Assembly: GCA_024304985.1 (NCBI GenBank)
Contig: JAMWZC010000003.1
Span: 270,611-334,610, forward strand
Direction of reading: 5' to 3'
Length of the DNA: 64,000 nucleotides
From: Paracoccaceae bacterium
GTDB lineage: Bacteria > Pseudomonadota > Alphaproteobacteria > Rhodobacterales > Rhodobacteraceae
Shown here: piece after piece, positions 1 through 7,923 of the stretch
Layout: every line of letters starts with the position of its first letter
Numbering within the stretch: the stretch's first letter is position 1
Notes under the pieces: generated by a model
The model's database searches: none
Told to the model about the DNA's origin: nothing
The model's input: the letters and a program-made list of their open reading frames with translations, nothing else
Position numbers and translations under genes: made by a program

Positions 1-1514
1 GCTCCACTTCGGCCAGCGCCGCCTGACAGGCCGCCTCGTCGCGGCTGGCGCGGATCCGTTCCAGACGCGCAACCTGGCTGACCCGCACGGCGGCATTGTC
101 GATATCCATGATGTCGATCGGGTCTTCCTTGTCCTTGCGGTACTTGTTGACCCCCACGATCACCTCGGTGCCGCGGTCGATCCGGGCCTGCCGCGTGGCC
201 GCCGTCTCCTCGATCCGGAGCTTGGGCATCCCCGTGGCGACCGCCTTGGTCATGCCGCCCATCGCCTCGACCTCTTCTATCAGGGCCCAAGCCTTTTCCG
301 CCAGTTCATGGGTCAGGCTTTCGACATAGTAACTGCCCGCCAGCGGGTCGATCACATTGGTGATCCCGGTTTCTTCCTGCAGGATCAATTGCGTGTTGCG
401 CGCGATGCGGGCCGCGAATTCGGTGGGCAGGGCTATCGCCTCATCCAGAGCGTTGGTGTGCAAGGACTGCGTGCCGCCCAGAACAGCCGACATCGCCTCA
501 TAGGCGGTGCGGATCACGTTGTTATAGGGGTCCTGCTCCTGCAAGCTTACGCCGCTTGTCTGACAATGTGTACGTAACATCGAGGATTGCGGGTTCTTGG
601 GGTTGAATTCGGCCATGATGCGGTGCCACAGCAGCCGCGCCGCACGCAGCTTGGCGGCTTCCATGAAGAAGTTCATGCCGATGGCAAAGAAAAAGGACAG
701 CCGTCCCGCGAACTTGTCCACATCCATCCCCGCCGCGATCGCCGCGAGCACATATTCGCGCCCGTCGGCCAGCGTATAGGCCAGCTCCTGCACAAGGTTC
801 GCGCCGGCCTCCTGCATGTGATAGCCGGAAATCGAGATCGAGTTGAACTTCGGCATCTCGTCCGAGGTATACTGAATGATGTCCGAAATGATCCGCATCG
901 AAGGTTCGGGCGGGTAGATATAGGTGTTGCGGACCATGAACTCCTTGAGGATGTCGTTCTGGATCGTCCCCGACAGCACCGAGCGGTGATGGCCCTGTTC
1001 CTCGCCGGTGACGATGAAATTGGCCAGGATGGGGATGACCGCGCCGTTCATGGTCATCGACACCGACACCTTGTCCAGCGGGATGCCGTCGAACAGGATC
1101 TTCATGTCCTCGACACTGTCGATGGCCACACCGGCCTTGCCCACATCGCCCACAACGCGGGGATGATCGCTGTCATAGCCGCGATGCGTGGCCAGATCAA
1201 AGGCCACCGACACGCCCTGTTGCCCCGCCGCCAGCGCCTTGCGGTAAAAGGCATTGCTTTCCTCGGCGGTGGAAAAGCCCGCATATTGGCGGATCGTCCA
1301 GGGACGGCCCGCATACATCGTGGCCTTCACCCCGCGCGTGTAGGGCGCGAAACCCGGAAGGCTGCCCAGATGCGGCAGGTCCTTTGCATCCTCATCGGTA
1401 TAGAGCGGCTGGACAGCAATCCCTTCCAGCGTGTTCCAGGTCAGATCCTCAAGGGGCCTGTCGCGCAGTTCCTTCTGCGCCAGGTCACGCCACGCGTCCT
1501 TCTTGCTGGTCATT
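1..1514 (-). CDS. mcm: Methylmalonyl-CoA mutase, N-terminal catalytic part (cut by window edge)
   Basis: This enzyme isomerises (R)-methylmalonyl-CoA to succinyl-CoA with adenosylcobalamin, the last step of propionyl-CoA assimilation. About 504 codons are visible and the frame is open to the left edge. The start at 1514 is preceded by GAGG about 9 nt upstream. Family motifs are clear: [20 protein letters not shown] near residues 57-76, then [35 protein letters not shown] and a long TIM-barrel run with [15 protein letters not shown] and [11 protein letters not shown]. The C-terminal cobalamin-binding domain lies outside the window. The start codon lies inside the last 30 nt of the upstream sulfotransferase-like gene, which suggests translational coupling. 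The pccA and pccB genes are nearby on the same strand, as expected for the pathway. Confidence 0.96.
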
Positions 1515-2429
1515 GTCTTGTCCTCTTGTCAGTGGGTCGTGCTGCGGGCTTGTGCCCGTCTGATCGCACGTTTTCTCGGTCATGAGTGTCGCCAGCCCAT
1601 CGGCACCGGCGGCCAGCCAGAACAGATCGTCCTGATAAAGTTCGCGCAGTCTTGATTTCTGGGTGGGGTTGAAAGGGTCGTACCGCCCCTCGCCCGGCCC
1701 CAGAGCCGCAGGATCCTGTCCGCGCAAGACCAGGCACTGACGCAACGCCGCCATGTCCGGCCCGCGATTGAGCCACAGCCTGTGCTGAAACAACGGTGCC
1801 GCGACCGCGCCCGCCGTCATGATGTGCAAGCGCTGCTCGGGCAGGCCGCCATAGGTTTCGTGCGGCAAGACCAGCAACTCCACCCCCGGCAGAGCACAGG
1901 ACAGATCCGTGATGATGTCGCGCCACCCCCGTTTTTGGACAGAGATCGCCTCCAGCATCCCCGGTTCGGGCAGCGCATGGCCGCGCGCGATTCCATAGGC
2001 CAGCGCCGAAGGCCAGTATCTGTCGAAGGCCCGGATCGACAGGACGACGCGCGTGATACGGCCGCCGAAAGCCTCTGCGTGGCGCGCCATACGTTCGCCC
2101 GCACCGCGATACAGCATCGTATCGCGCAGATTGCGGCGCGGCGCGCCGATCATGTTTTCGTCCGTGACGATCAGTCGGCCCATCCCCCTGATCTTCATCC
2201 GCTCGATCTGCAACGCAATCCGGCCCTTGGCCATCCGGGCTTGCCGTTCCAGCCGCGGCGATCCGTTCGTCGGGATGATCCCCGCGAACAGCCCCGACCG
2301 CGTTCGTCGCGGTCCCCAGAAGCAAAGCCCCTGCCCTTCGAGTGCGGCGGCATTCGCCCGCAAATAGGCCTGAAAACTGGTCGAAGCCGCGCGATGCGCC
2401 CCGATATGCAGAATGACGTCCATCGGCAT
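1485..2429 (-). CDS. Sulfotransferase-like hypothetical protein
   Basis: The predicted protein has 314 residues. The N-terminal [20 protein letters not shown] resembles the 5'-phosphosulfate-binding loop of sulfotransferase-family proteins (HIGxHKTGTTSLQ), with A-A-S in place of the usual G-T-T. No other sulfotransferase motif is convincing, so the activity is uncertain. The gene sits directly upstream of methylmalonyl-CoA mutase and overlaps it by 30 nt, which implies co-translation, but no role for a sulfotransferase in propionate metabolism is known to me. The start at 2429 has AGGG about 6 nt upstream; the second Met (2423) is possible. It may be a conserved passenger gene of this locus. 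Confidence 0.7.
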   Translation of the reverse strand: MPMDVILHIGAHRAASTSFQAYLRANAAALEGQGLCFWGPRRTRSGLFAGIIPTNGSPRLERQARMAKGRIALQIERMKIRGMGRLIVTDENMIGAPRRNLRDTMLYRGAGERMARHAEAFGGRITRVVLSIRAFDRYWPSALAYGIARGHALPEPGMLEAISVQKRGWRDIITDLSCALPGVELLVLPHETYGGLPEQRLHIMTAGAVAAPLFQHRLWLNRGPDMAALRQCLVLRGQDPAALGPGEGRYDPFNPTQKSRLRELYQDDLFWLAAGADGLATLMTEKTCDQTGTSPQHDPLTRGQDNDQQEGRVA

Positions 2430-2601
2430 CTGTGCCCTGTGAAAGGGGGCCGACTGACACGACCCGGGAGACTTTGATCACCCCGATCATCGGCCCAGAC
2501 CCCTCACCAGAGGTTTAACGTCGAAAAACTTTCGCTCCAGCTGTGAAAAGTCATTCGCATTCGACCGGGCACCCCCTATATCTGATGGGACAGGAGGCCG
2601 A

Positions 2602-3048
2602 ATGAAAAAGATACTTGCCTTTGTAATTGCTGGATTAATGGCGTTCCCGGCAGGTGCCGCAGACACGGCTGAAGGACCGCCGGAACTTCCCTTGATCGAG
2701 GGAAGTGATGTGGATTTGAGTGAATTTCTCTGGACAAAACGTCCCATCGTCGTCTTTGCCGACACGCCCAACGATCCCCGCTTTATCGAGCAGATGAGTT
2801 TTCTGAACGCGGACATTCCCGCCCTGTTGCTGCGCGATATCGTTGTGCTGACCGACACCGATCCCGAGGCGCGCTCGGATCTGCGGCGCAAATTGCGCCC
2901 CCGCGGCTTCATGCTGGTGCTGATGGACAAGGATGGCGGCGTCAAACTGCGCAAGCCCGCGCCTTGGGACACGCGCGAGATCACGCGCAGCATCGACAAA
3001 TGGCCGACACGGCAACAGGAAATCCGCGAGAACCTGGGAAAGGAATAG
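2602..3048 (+). CDS. Secreted DUF4174-like protein
   Basis: This 148-residue protein has a clear signal peptide (KKILAFVIAGLMAFPAGA, cleavage after about residue 19). The mature part reads like a small DUF4174 domain: a core around KRPIVVFADTPNDPRF, IVVLTDTDPEARSDLRRKL and FMLVLMDKDGGVKLRKPAPW. DUF4174 proteins look thioredoxin-like but have no catalytic cysteines, and none are present here. The function is unknown. AGGAGG lies 7 nt before the ATG, so the start is well supported. The gene is transcribed against pccA and ends at a stem-loop shared by the two convergent genes. Confidence 0.8.
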   Translation: MKKILAFVIAGLMAFPAGAADTAEGPPELPLIEGSDVDLSEFLWTKRPIVVFADTPNDPRFIEQMSFLNADIPALLLRDIVVLTDTDPEARSDLRRKLRPRGFMLVLMDKDGGVKLRKPAPWDTREITRSIDKWPTRQQEIRENLGKE

Positions 3049-3070
3049 GCTACGCCCGCCATGCCACGCA

Positions 3071-3091
3071 TATCCCCCGCAAGGGGGGATA
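3071..3091. terminator. Hairpin between convergent genes
   Basis: A perfect 8-bp stem (TATCCCCC with GGGGGATA) and 5-nt loop GCAAG lie between the converging DUF4174 and pccA genes. There is no long T-run on either side, so factor-independent termination is only a possibility. The bases just after it (3087-3110) resemble a degraded copy of the recurring intergenic motif described elsewhere. Confidence 0.5.
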
Positions 3092-3129
3092 CCGTTTGGC
3101 AAGAAGCAAGCGTGACCTGCGTCATCGGA

Positions 3130-5130
3130 TCACTCGAATTCCATGATGACCGCATCCACCGACAGGCTGTCGCCGGGCGCCGCGTTGATCTTGGCCACCA
3201 CGCCCTTGCGTTCGGCCCGCAGGATGTTCTCCATCTTCATGGCCTCGACTGTGCAGAGCGCCTGACCATCCTGCACCTCGTCGCCCACCTCGACATTGAT
3301 CTTCACGATCAGGCCGGGCATCGGGCAGAGCAGCAGTTTCGACGTATCAGGCGGGGTCTTTTCGATCATCAGGCTGGCCAGTTCGGCCTGACGCGGGGTG
3401 CGCACATGCACACGCAGGTCCGCGCCGCGCGACCGGATGCGGAACCCGCCCGAAATCTTGCCGACCTTCAACACCAATGGCTCGCCACTGACATCAAGCG
3501 TGGCCAGTTGATCGCCCGGCGTCCATTTGCTGGTCACCCGCAACTCGGACCCATCGTCGAAACAGACGGTCGATCCCGCCGGATCGGCCTTGATCGTCAC
3601 CGGATAGCTATGCCCCTGCAGGCTGACCACCCAATCACTCCCCACCTTGCGCTCGTGGTTGTCCATCCGCCCCGACACGCGCGACCGCCGGATTTCCGCA
3701 ACCCGGTGCATTGCCGCACAGGAAGCCGCAATCCGCCGCAGCACCTCATCGGGCAGCGCCACGCCGTTGAACCCTTCGGGGAATTCCTCGGCGATGAAGG
3801 CCGTGGTGATGGTGCCTGCCACGAATTTCGGATGGTCCATCACAGCACTCAGGAACGGCAGGTTGTGCCCGATCCCTTCCACCTCGAACCCGTCCAGCGC
3901 GTTGCGCATCGCCTCGATCGCATCCGACCGGGTCGGCCCCCAGGTGCACAGCTTGGCGATCATCGGATCGTAATACATGCTGATCTCGCCGCCCTCGTAG
4001 ACGCCGGTATCGTTGCGCACCACATGACCCGGCTCTGTCACTTCAGCGGGCGGGCGATAGCGGGTCAGCCGCCCGATCGAGGGCAGGAAGTTCCGATAGG
4101 GGTCCTCGGCATAAAGGCGGCTTTCCATCGCCCAGCCATGAAGCTTGATATCCGACTGCTTGAGCGCAAGCGCCTCGCCATAGGCCACACGGATCATCTG
4201 CTCGACAAGGTCGATGCCGGTGATCAACTCGGTCACCGGATGCTCCACCTGCAAGCGGGTATTCATCTCGAGGAAATAGAAATTCCGCTGGCCGTCGACG
4301 ATGAATTCCACCGTGCCTGCCGATGTATAGCCCACGGCAGCGGCCAGGGCGCAGGCCTGCTCGCCCATCGCCTTGCGCGTGGCCTCGTCCAGGAAGGGGC
4401 TCGGCGCCTCCTCGATGACCTTCTGGTTACGCCGCTGGATCGAACATTCCCGCTCGCCCAGATAGATCGTGTTGCCATGGCTGTCGGCCAGCACCTGGAT
4501 CTCGATATGGCGCGGTTGCGTCACGAATTTCTCGATGAAGATGCGGTCGTCGCCAAAGGAACTGGCCGCCTCGTTCTTGGATGACTGGAACCCCTCGCGC
4601 GCCTCGGCGTCGTTCCATGCGATCCGCATCCCCTTGCCACCGCCCCCAGCGGACGCCTTGATCATCACAGGATAGCCGATCTCGCCCGAGATCTTCACGG
4701 CCTCGTCGGCATCGGCGATCAGGCCCATATAGCCGGGCACAGTGGACACCCCCGCTTCGGCCGCGATCTTCTTCGAGGTGATCTTGTCGCCCATCTTCTC
4801 GATGGCCCCCACGGGCGGCCCGATGAAGGCCACGCCCTCGGCGGCCAGCGCCTCGGCGAACTTGCTGTTCTCGGACAGAAAACCATAGCCGGGATGCACC
4901 GCTTCGGCACCGGTCTTGCGGATCGCCTCCATCACCTTTTCGATGACGATATAGGACTGGTTCGCAGGCGCGGGGCCAATATGCACCGCCTCGTCGGCCA
5001 TCTGCACATGCAGCGCCTGCCGGTCCGCATCCGAATAGATCGCAACCGTCTTGATGCCCATGCGGCGGGCGGTCTTGATGACGCGGCAGGCAATCTCGCC
5101 CCGGTTCGCGATCAGGATCTTCTTGAACAT
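3130..5130 (-). CDS. pccA: Propionyl/acetyl-CoA carboxylase alpha subunit (biotin carboxylase plus biotin carrier)
   Basis: The 666-residue protein carboxylates its biotin and carries it to the beta subunit PccB, making methylmalonyl-CoA from propionyl-CoA. The N-terminus FKKILIANRGEIACRVIKTA begins the biotin carboxylase domain. The ATP-grasp region is marked by SAGGGGKGMR and RNQKVIEEAPSP, followed by EMNTRLQVEHPVTE. The biotin-transfer region lies in the middle, and the C-terminal carrier domain has AMKMEN with biotinylated lysine near residue 632. The ATG at 5130 has AAGGGACC upstream; an upstream in-frame Met at 5205 was rejected because it adds 25 non-homologous residues. Linkage to pccB, mcm and pccR points to propionyl-CoA as the substrate. 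Confidence 0.96.
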   Translation of the reverse strand: MFKKILIANRGEIACRVIKTARRMGIKTVAIYSDADRQALHVQMADEAVHIGPAPANQSYIVIEKVMEAIRKTGAEAVHPGYGFLSENSKFAEALAAEGVAFIGPPVGAIEKMGDKITSKKIAAEAGVSTVPGYMGLIADADEAVKISGEIGYPVMIKASAGGGGKGMRIAWNDAEAREGFQSSKNEAASSFGDDRIFIEKFVTQPRHIEIQVLADSHGNTIYLGERECSIQRRNQKVIEEAPSPFLDEATRKAMGEQACALAAAVGYTSAGTVEFIVDGQRNFYFLEMNTRLQVEHPVTELITGIDLVEQMIRVAYGEALALKQSDIKLHGWAMESRLYAEDPYRNFLPSIGRLTRYRPPAEVTEPGHVVRNDTGVYEGGEISMYYDPMIAKLCTWGPTRSDAIEAMRNALDGFEVEGIGHNLPFLSAVMDHPKFVAGTITTAFIAEEFPEGFNGVALPDEVLRRIAASCAAMHRVAEIRRSRVSGRMDNHERKVGSDWVVSLQGHSYPVTIKADPAGSTVCFDDGSELRVTSKWTPGDQLATLDVSGEPLVLKVGKISGGFRIRSRGADLRVHVRTPRQAELASLMIEKTPPDTSKLLLCPMPGLIVKINVEVGDEVQDGQALCTVEAMKMENILRAERKGVVAKINAAPGDSLSVDAVIMEFE

Positions 5131-5276
5131 CTCAGGTCCCTTCTGGTTCTTGGTCACGCGGGCTGCGCCCCATCGGTGACAGGTCTTCGGACAGCAAAAA
5201 ACCACCGGACCGACGGGCGGTCCGATGGTTCATTTCGATCAGGGTAGCGCAGGGCTGGGTCAGCCCCGCGACGATG

Positions 5277-5480
5277 TCAGCAGCGCGACGGGTAGCGCTG
5301 GCAATAGACCACGTTGGCCGCGCCACCGACGACGGCACCGGTGACCGGGTTGCCGTCAAGAACGACAGCCGCGCCTGCACCCGCGCCGGCCCCGATGAGG
5401 CCCTGCTCAAGCGGCGTGTCGCCACAAGCGGCAAGTGTGAGGGCGCAAACGGCACCTGCGATCCATTTGGTAATCTGCAT
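5277..5480 (-). CDS. Small glycine-zipper lipoprotein
   Basis: This 67-residue protein has a lipoprotein signal (WIAGAVCALTLAAC, lipidated Cys at 19). The mature part contains a glycine/alanine-rich zipper, GLIGAGAGAGAAVVLDGNPV followed by TGAVVGGAANVVYCQ, and ends with CQRYPSRC. Such proteins usually sit in the outer membrane or periplasm; no specific function can be given. It is on the same strand as pccA and lies just upstream of it, with a 146-nt gap. Confidence 0.8.
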   Translation of the reverse strand: MQITKWIAGAVCALTLAACGDTPLEQGLIGAGAGAGAAVVLDGNPVTGAVVGGAANVVYCQRYPSRC

Positions 5481-5841
5481 AGCTGACAGCCTTTCCTGTT
5501 GTGCGTTCCGAGCGGTAATTCAGAGCTTAACGCGCTAATATGTAGTTTGGTTCCCGCGCGGGGTCCAACACATCCGGCAGCATGGGCAAGGCTTCGCCTA
5601 TCGCGGGAAATACCTGAGAAAACAGACGAAAAAATGGGCGGAGAGCTTAGGGGAAGAGCGCTCCGCCCATCAGGGGAAGGGTAACGGTTCAGACTGCCAG
5701 TCCCGGTCCGAAGAGGATGGACCGCCACTACAGATGCGAGACTGCCGCAACGCGGAGCCATCGCCAAGTCCGTTTCGGAGGCGCAAAAAAGCTGGGCCAT
5801 TTCTCGCCCAAGTCGCCTGCCATCCTGCAAAAAACCGCCGA
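5481..5841. other. 361-bp gene-free stretch
   Basis: No credible coding sequence was found on either strand. It holds a strong terminator-like hairpin (5634-5670) for the gene to its right, and the presumed promoter region of the 67-residue lipoprotein gene near 5490-5560. I see no further repeat or operator. Confidence 0.6.
5628..5670 (-). terminator. Rho-independent terminator of the 115-residue gene
   Basis: Read on the minus strand, a perfect 10-bp stem (ATGGGCGGAG with CTCCGCCCAT) and about 17 nt of loop are followed at once by TTTTTT. It lies 170 nt beyond the stop at 5842 and would end that transcript. Confidence 0.8.
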
Positions 5842-6189
5842 TCATTCCTCGAACACCTCGGGGAAGGACGCGCGAGCCGCAGCCTCGTCGATCATCAGCA
5901 GCGAGTCATAGCTTTCGGGATCGAACGGGTCTGTTGCCGGGATGACCTCGCGCCCGAACAGCCAGCTCAGGCGCCCTGCATCAAGGTTGCCACGCTCGAA
6001 CGGCTCGGTCCCGAAATGATCCCAAAGCGCTGCCATGAAGACGGCATCGGCATGTTTGTCCACAGCCTTGCGATCACGATAACGCTCGCGGCGGGTCAGC
6101 GGCGTGACACCTTTCGGATTGGCGCGCCGGATCGTGAACTGGAAATCGGTGCCGGTCAGTCGCCCCGGAAAGCCGCGATGCTTCAGCAT
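5842..6189 (-). CDS. Conserved hypothetical protein of the pcc cluster
   Basis: The 115-residue soluble protein has no signal peptide. It opens with KHRGFPGRLTGTDFQFTIRR, is basic in the middle (TRRERYRDRKAVDKHADAV) and ends acidic (MIDEAAARASFPEVFEE). I do not recognise a characterised family. It lies between pccB and pccA on the same strand with four other small genes, so it may be co-expressed with the carboxylase. A terminator follows. Confidence 0.65.
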   Translation of the reverse strand: MLKHRGFPGRLTGTDFQFTIRRANPKGVTPLTRRERYRDRKAVDKHADAVFMAALWDHFGTEPFERGNLDAGRLSWLFGREVIPATDPFDPESYDSLLMIDEAAARASFPEVFEE

Positions 6190-6252
6190 GCCACAGCCTC
6201 CTTCCCCGCGCGGGATGCGCGCGGATGTTCAAGGCCAGCGGCTCTGGCGACG

Positions 6253-6534
6253 TCAGCCGCGCGGCGCCGTTCCGGTCTGACCACCGCCTGTCGTGCCGCT
6301 TCCCGCCCCGGTCGGATCGGGCAGGCGCTGGTAGTCCTGCGGCGGACAATCGTCGCTGGGCGCAGCGCCGGGCGTGGATTGCCCGCCGACACATCCGCCA
6401 CCATCATCAATGGCGCCGTATTTACCATAGACCGGTTCGACATAAATGGGTTGCGGCTCGGGTGCGGGACGGCTGCATCCAGAGACCACGACGACAAGGC
6501 CGACAGCGGCCAACAAGGCATGATGTCTATACAT
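6253..6534 (-). CDS. Small lipoprotein with PEPV-Y-GKY motif
   Basis: This 93-residue protein has a lipobox VVVSGC (Cys 20) after a hydrophobic leader. The mature protein begins with proline-rich EPQPIYVEPVYGKYG, contains two cysteines (GGGCVGG and DDCPPQ) and ends in a Gly/Thr-rich low-complexity tail. The EPxPIxxEPxYxGKY motif is shared with the neighbouring 47-residue lipoprotein (6682-6825), so the two may be related. GGAGG lies 6 nt before the ATG. The function is unknown. Confidence 0.75.
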   Translation of the reverse strand: MYRHHALLAAVGLVVVVSGCSRPAPEPQPIYVEPVYGKYGAIDDGGGCVGGQSTPGAAPSDDCPPQDYQRLPDPTGAGSGTTGGGQTGTAPRG

Positions 6535-6681
6535 TTCTCCACCTCCGGAGACATGTATACACTACTTTTGGCAGATTTTTGAGCGAAAATGAATGGCGTC
6601 GCGTCTTGCCCTAGACCACGGCGCGCGGTGGGCGGGACCGACCCCGGCGCCATGCGCCGAAGGACAGGTCCCGCGCCGGTT

Positions 6682-6825
6682 TTACTTGTACTTGCCGGTG
6701 TAGCTCGGCTCCATCGAAATGGGCTCGGGATCGACCACGACGAATTCTTCTTCTTTCGGCTGCGAGCAGGCTGCCACGAGGGCAACCATGCAGAGGGCCA
6801 ACATGCTCGTGATGTTCTTCGACAT
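6682..6825 (-). CDS. 47-residue lipoprotein
   Basis: This gene is too short for most gene callers. The frame encodes a leader (SKNITSMLALCMVALVAAC, lipobox ending at Cys 20), an acidic patch QPKEEEFVVVDPEP and the end PISMEPSYTGKYK before a TAA stop. AGGAGAAACAG precedes the ATG, a good ribosome site. The C-terminal motif matches that of the 93-residue lipoprotein next door. The signal peptide, lipobox and ribosome site together make it convincing as a real gene. The product should be a tiny membrane-anchored peptide exposed to the periplasm; its function is unknown. Confidence 0.8.
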   Translation of the reverse strand: MSKNITSMLALCMVALVAACSQPKEEEFVVVDPEPISMEPSYTGKYK

Positions 6826-7039
6826 CTGTTTCTCCTGTTACTTGTTCCTGACAGGCCGCAACCCAGAGGCGCGACCTGCCATTTACACGAGGTACCGGCC
6901 ACGTGAGTGTGACCACCTGCCATGATACTGGAACAGTTGGGTGAAACATATCCGGAGACAGCAAAGTGGGCGCGCTGTGTCAGAAAAGACTCAATCCCGA
7001 TCACGTATGAAGTTCTACCCGCAAGATATTGTGGGGACA

Positions 7040-7432
7040 TCAGAATTCCTCCCAGATACAGCGGCCGTCGCGGATGGCGAAACTCTCGAAATACTGCACC
7101 GTTCCGGGGTCGGACTGACCGAATTCCATCGGCTTGTCCATCAGTGAAACGACGATCAGCACCACCTCCTCTGCGGCGGCGTCCAGCATGGGAATGGCCT
7201 GTCCCTCGCACAGGGCGGCGAAGTCATCCTGCACCGCGTCGAATTCGGCCCCCTGCGCCAGCGCGGGCATCACATAGCGAAACCGGGCCCAGCGCGCCCC
7301 GTCGGGCTGGACCTCGACGAACCCTTCCAGAAGCGAGACTTCAAGCCCCGACGGCAGCGCCACATCCGCCCGCAGCGGCAAGGCCAAAAGGGCGCAGATT
7401 GCCGCCAACCACCCCCCCACACCGCGCATCAT
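7040..7432 (-). CDS. Secreted DUF6497-like protein
   Basis: The 130-residue protein has a signal peptide (residues 1-22, ending LALPLRADVA). The mature domain contains EVSLLEGFVEVQPDGARWARF, a conserved-looking VSLMDKPMEFGQSDPGTVQY and the end FESFAIRDGRCIWEEF. This matches my memory of the DUF6497 family, which is common in Rhodobacteraceae and has no known function. The start at 7432 overlaps the stop of the upstream gene as ATGA; the next codon is also ATG (7429). Coupling to the neighbour and then to pccB suggests one transcript. Confidence 0.75.
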   Translation of the reverse strand: MMRGVGGWLAAICALLALPLRADVALPSGLEVSLLEGFVEVQPDGARWARFRYVMPALAQGAEFDAVQDDFAALCEGQAIPMLDAAAEEVVLIVVSLMDKPMEFGQSDPGTVQYFESFAIRDGRCIWEEF

Positions 7433-7827
7433 GCCGCCCGCCCCGCATAGGTCAGCCAGCGTCTGTGGCGCGCGGGGTCGGCCAAAAGGTCGGCCAGTCG
7501 TTGCTCGACCTGCTTGCGCAATCCCGCGCTGAGCGGCCCCTGCGACAGCGCGCCACCGGCCGTGACATGCAGGGCGTTCTCTCCCTGCTCGATCCGCACC
7601 ACAGGCCAGAACCCCCGCAGATCGCGCAGACAGCGCCACACATCCTGCCGCACCTGACGGGCCAGTCGCGCCCGACCGACAGAGTGTCCGGCCACAGGCA
7701 GGGCGATGCTGGCCGACAGGTCAAAACGCGCGGGCAGACGCCGCGCCAGAACCACAACGGCCCCGTCGCGCATCAGATGCCAGCCGTCCCGACGGCCTGT
7801 CTCTGCCTGCCCCGCAACCCTGGACAT
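7429..7827 (-). CDS. Conserved hypothetical protein downstream of pccB
   Basis: The 132-residue protein is Arg/Leu-rich, with SVGRARLARQVRQDVWRCLR and a hydrophobic RGFWPVVRIEQGENALHVT segment. No family was recognised. The frame stays open upstream to a TTG at 7866, but those codons are the recurring intergenic motif and not protein. The ATG at 7827 has AGGAAGG 8 nt upstream and is preferred. An ATGA overlap joins it to the DUF6497 gene. Confidence 0.65.
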   Translation of the reverse strand: MSRVAGQAETGRRDGWHLMRDGAVVVLARRLPARFDLSASIALPVAGHSVGRARLARQVRQDVWRCLRDLRGFWPVVRIEQGENALHVTAGGALSQGPLSAGLRKQVEQRLADLLADPARHRRWLTYAGRAA

Positions 7828-7841
7828 CTGGTGCAGCCTTC

Positions 7842-7867
7842 CTTTCATCGTTCTGAAAATACTCAAG
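7842..7867 (-). repeat. Recurring intergenic motif, copy 1
   Basis: On the minus strand it reads CTTGAGTATTTTCAGAACGA then TGAAAG. It starts 57 nt after the pccB stop in the sense of that transcript. It is one of nine related copies in this window (consensus RTATTT-N3-G-MA-N2-ATGAAG or AAGAAG). Confidence 0.75.
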
Positions 7868-7923
7868 AATTCCGGACCCGCCCCACACGCCTCCTCGCGC
7901 GGGGGCGGGCCTCTGATCCCGCC

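Noticed and set aside
3087..3110. Tenth copy of the recurring motif
   Set aside because: Only the GGCAAGAAG end matches well and the spacing is wrong; it may be a degraded copy but is not counted.
5131..5205. Longer N-terminus for PccA starting at 5205
   Set aside because: The extra 25 residues are not homologous and the ATG at 5130 has a ribosome site.
7848..7866. Upstream TTG start giving an N-terminus SIFRTMKG for the 132-residue protein
   Set aside because: Those codons are the recurring intergenic motif; the ATG at 7827 has a better ribosome site.
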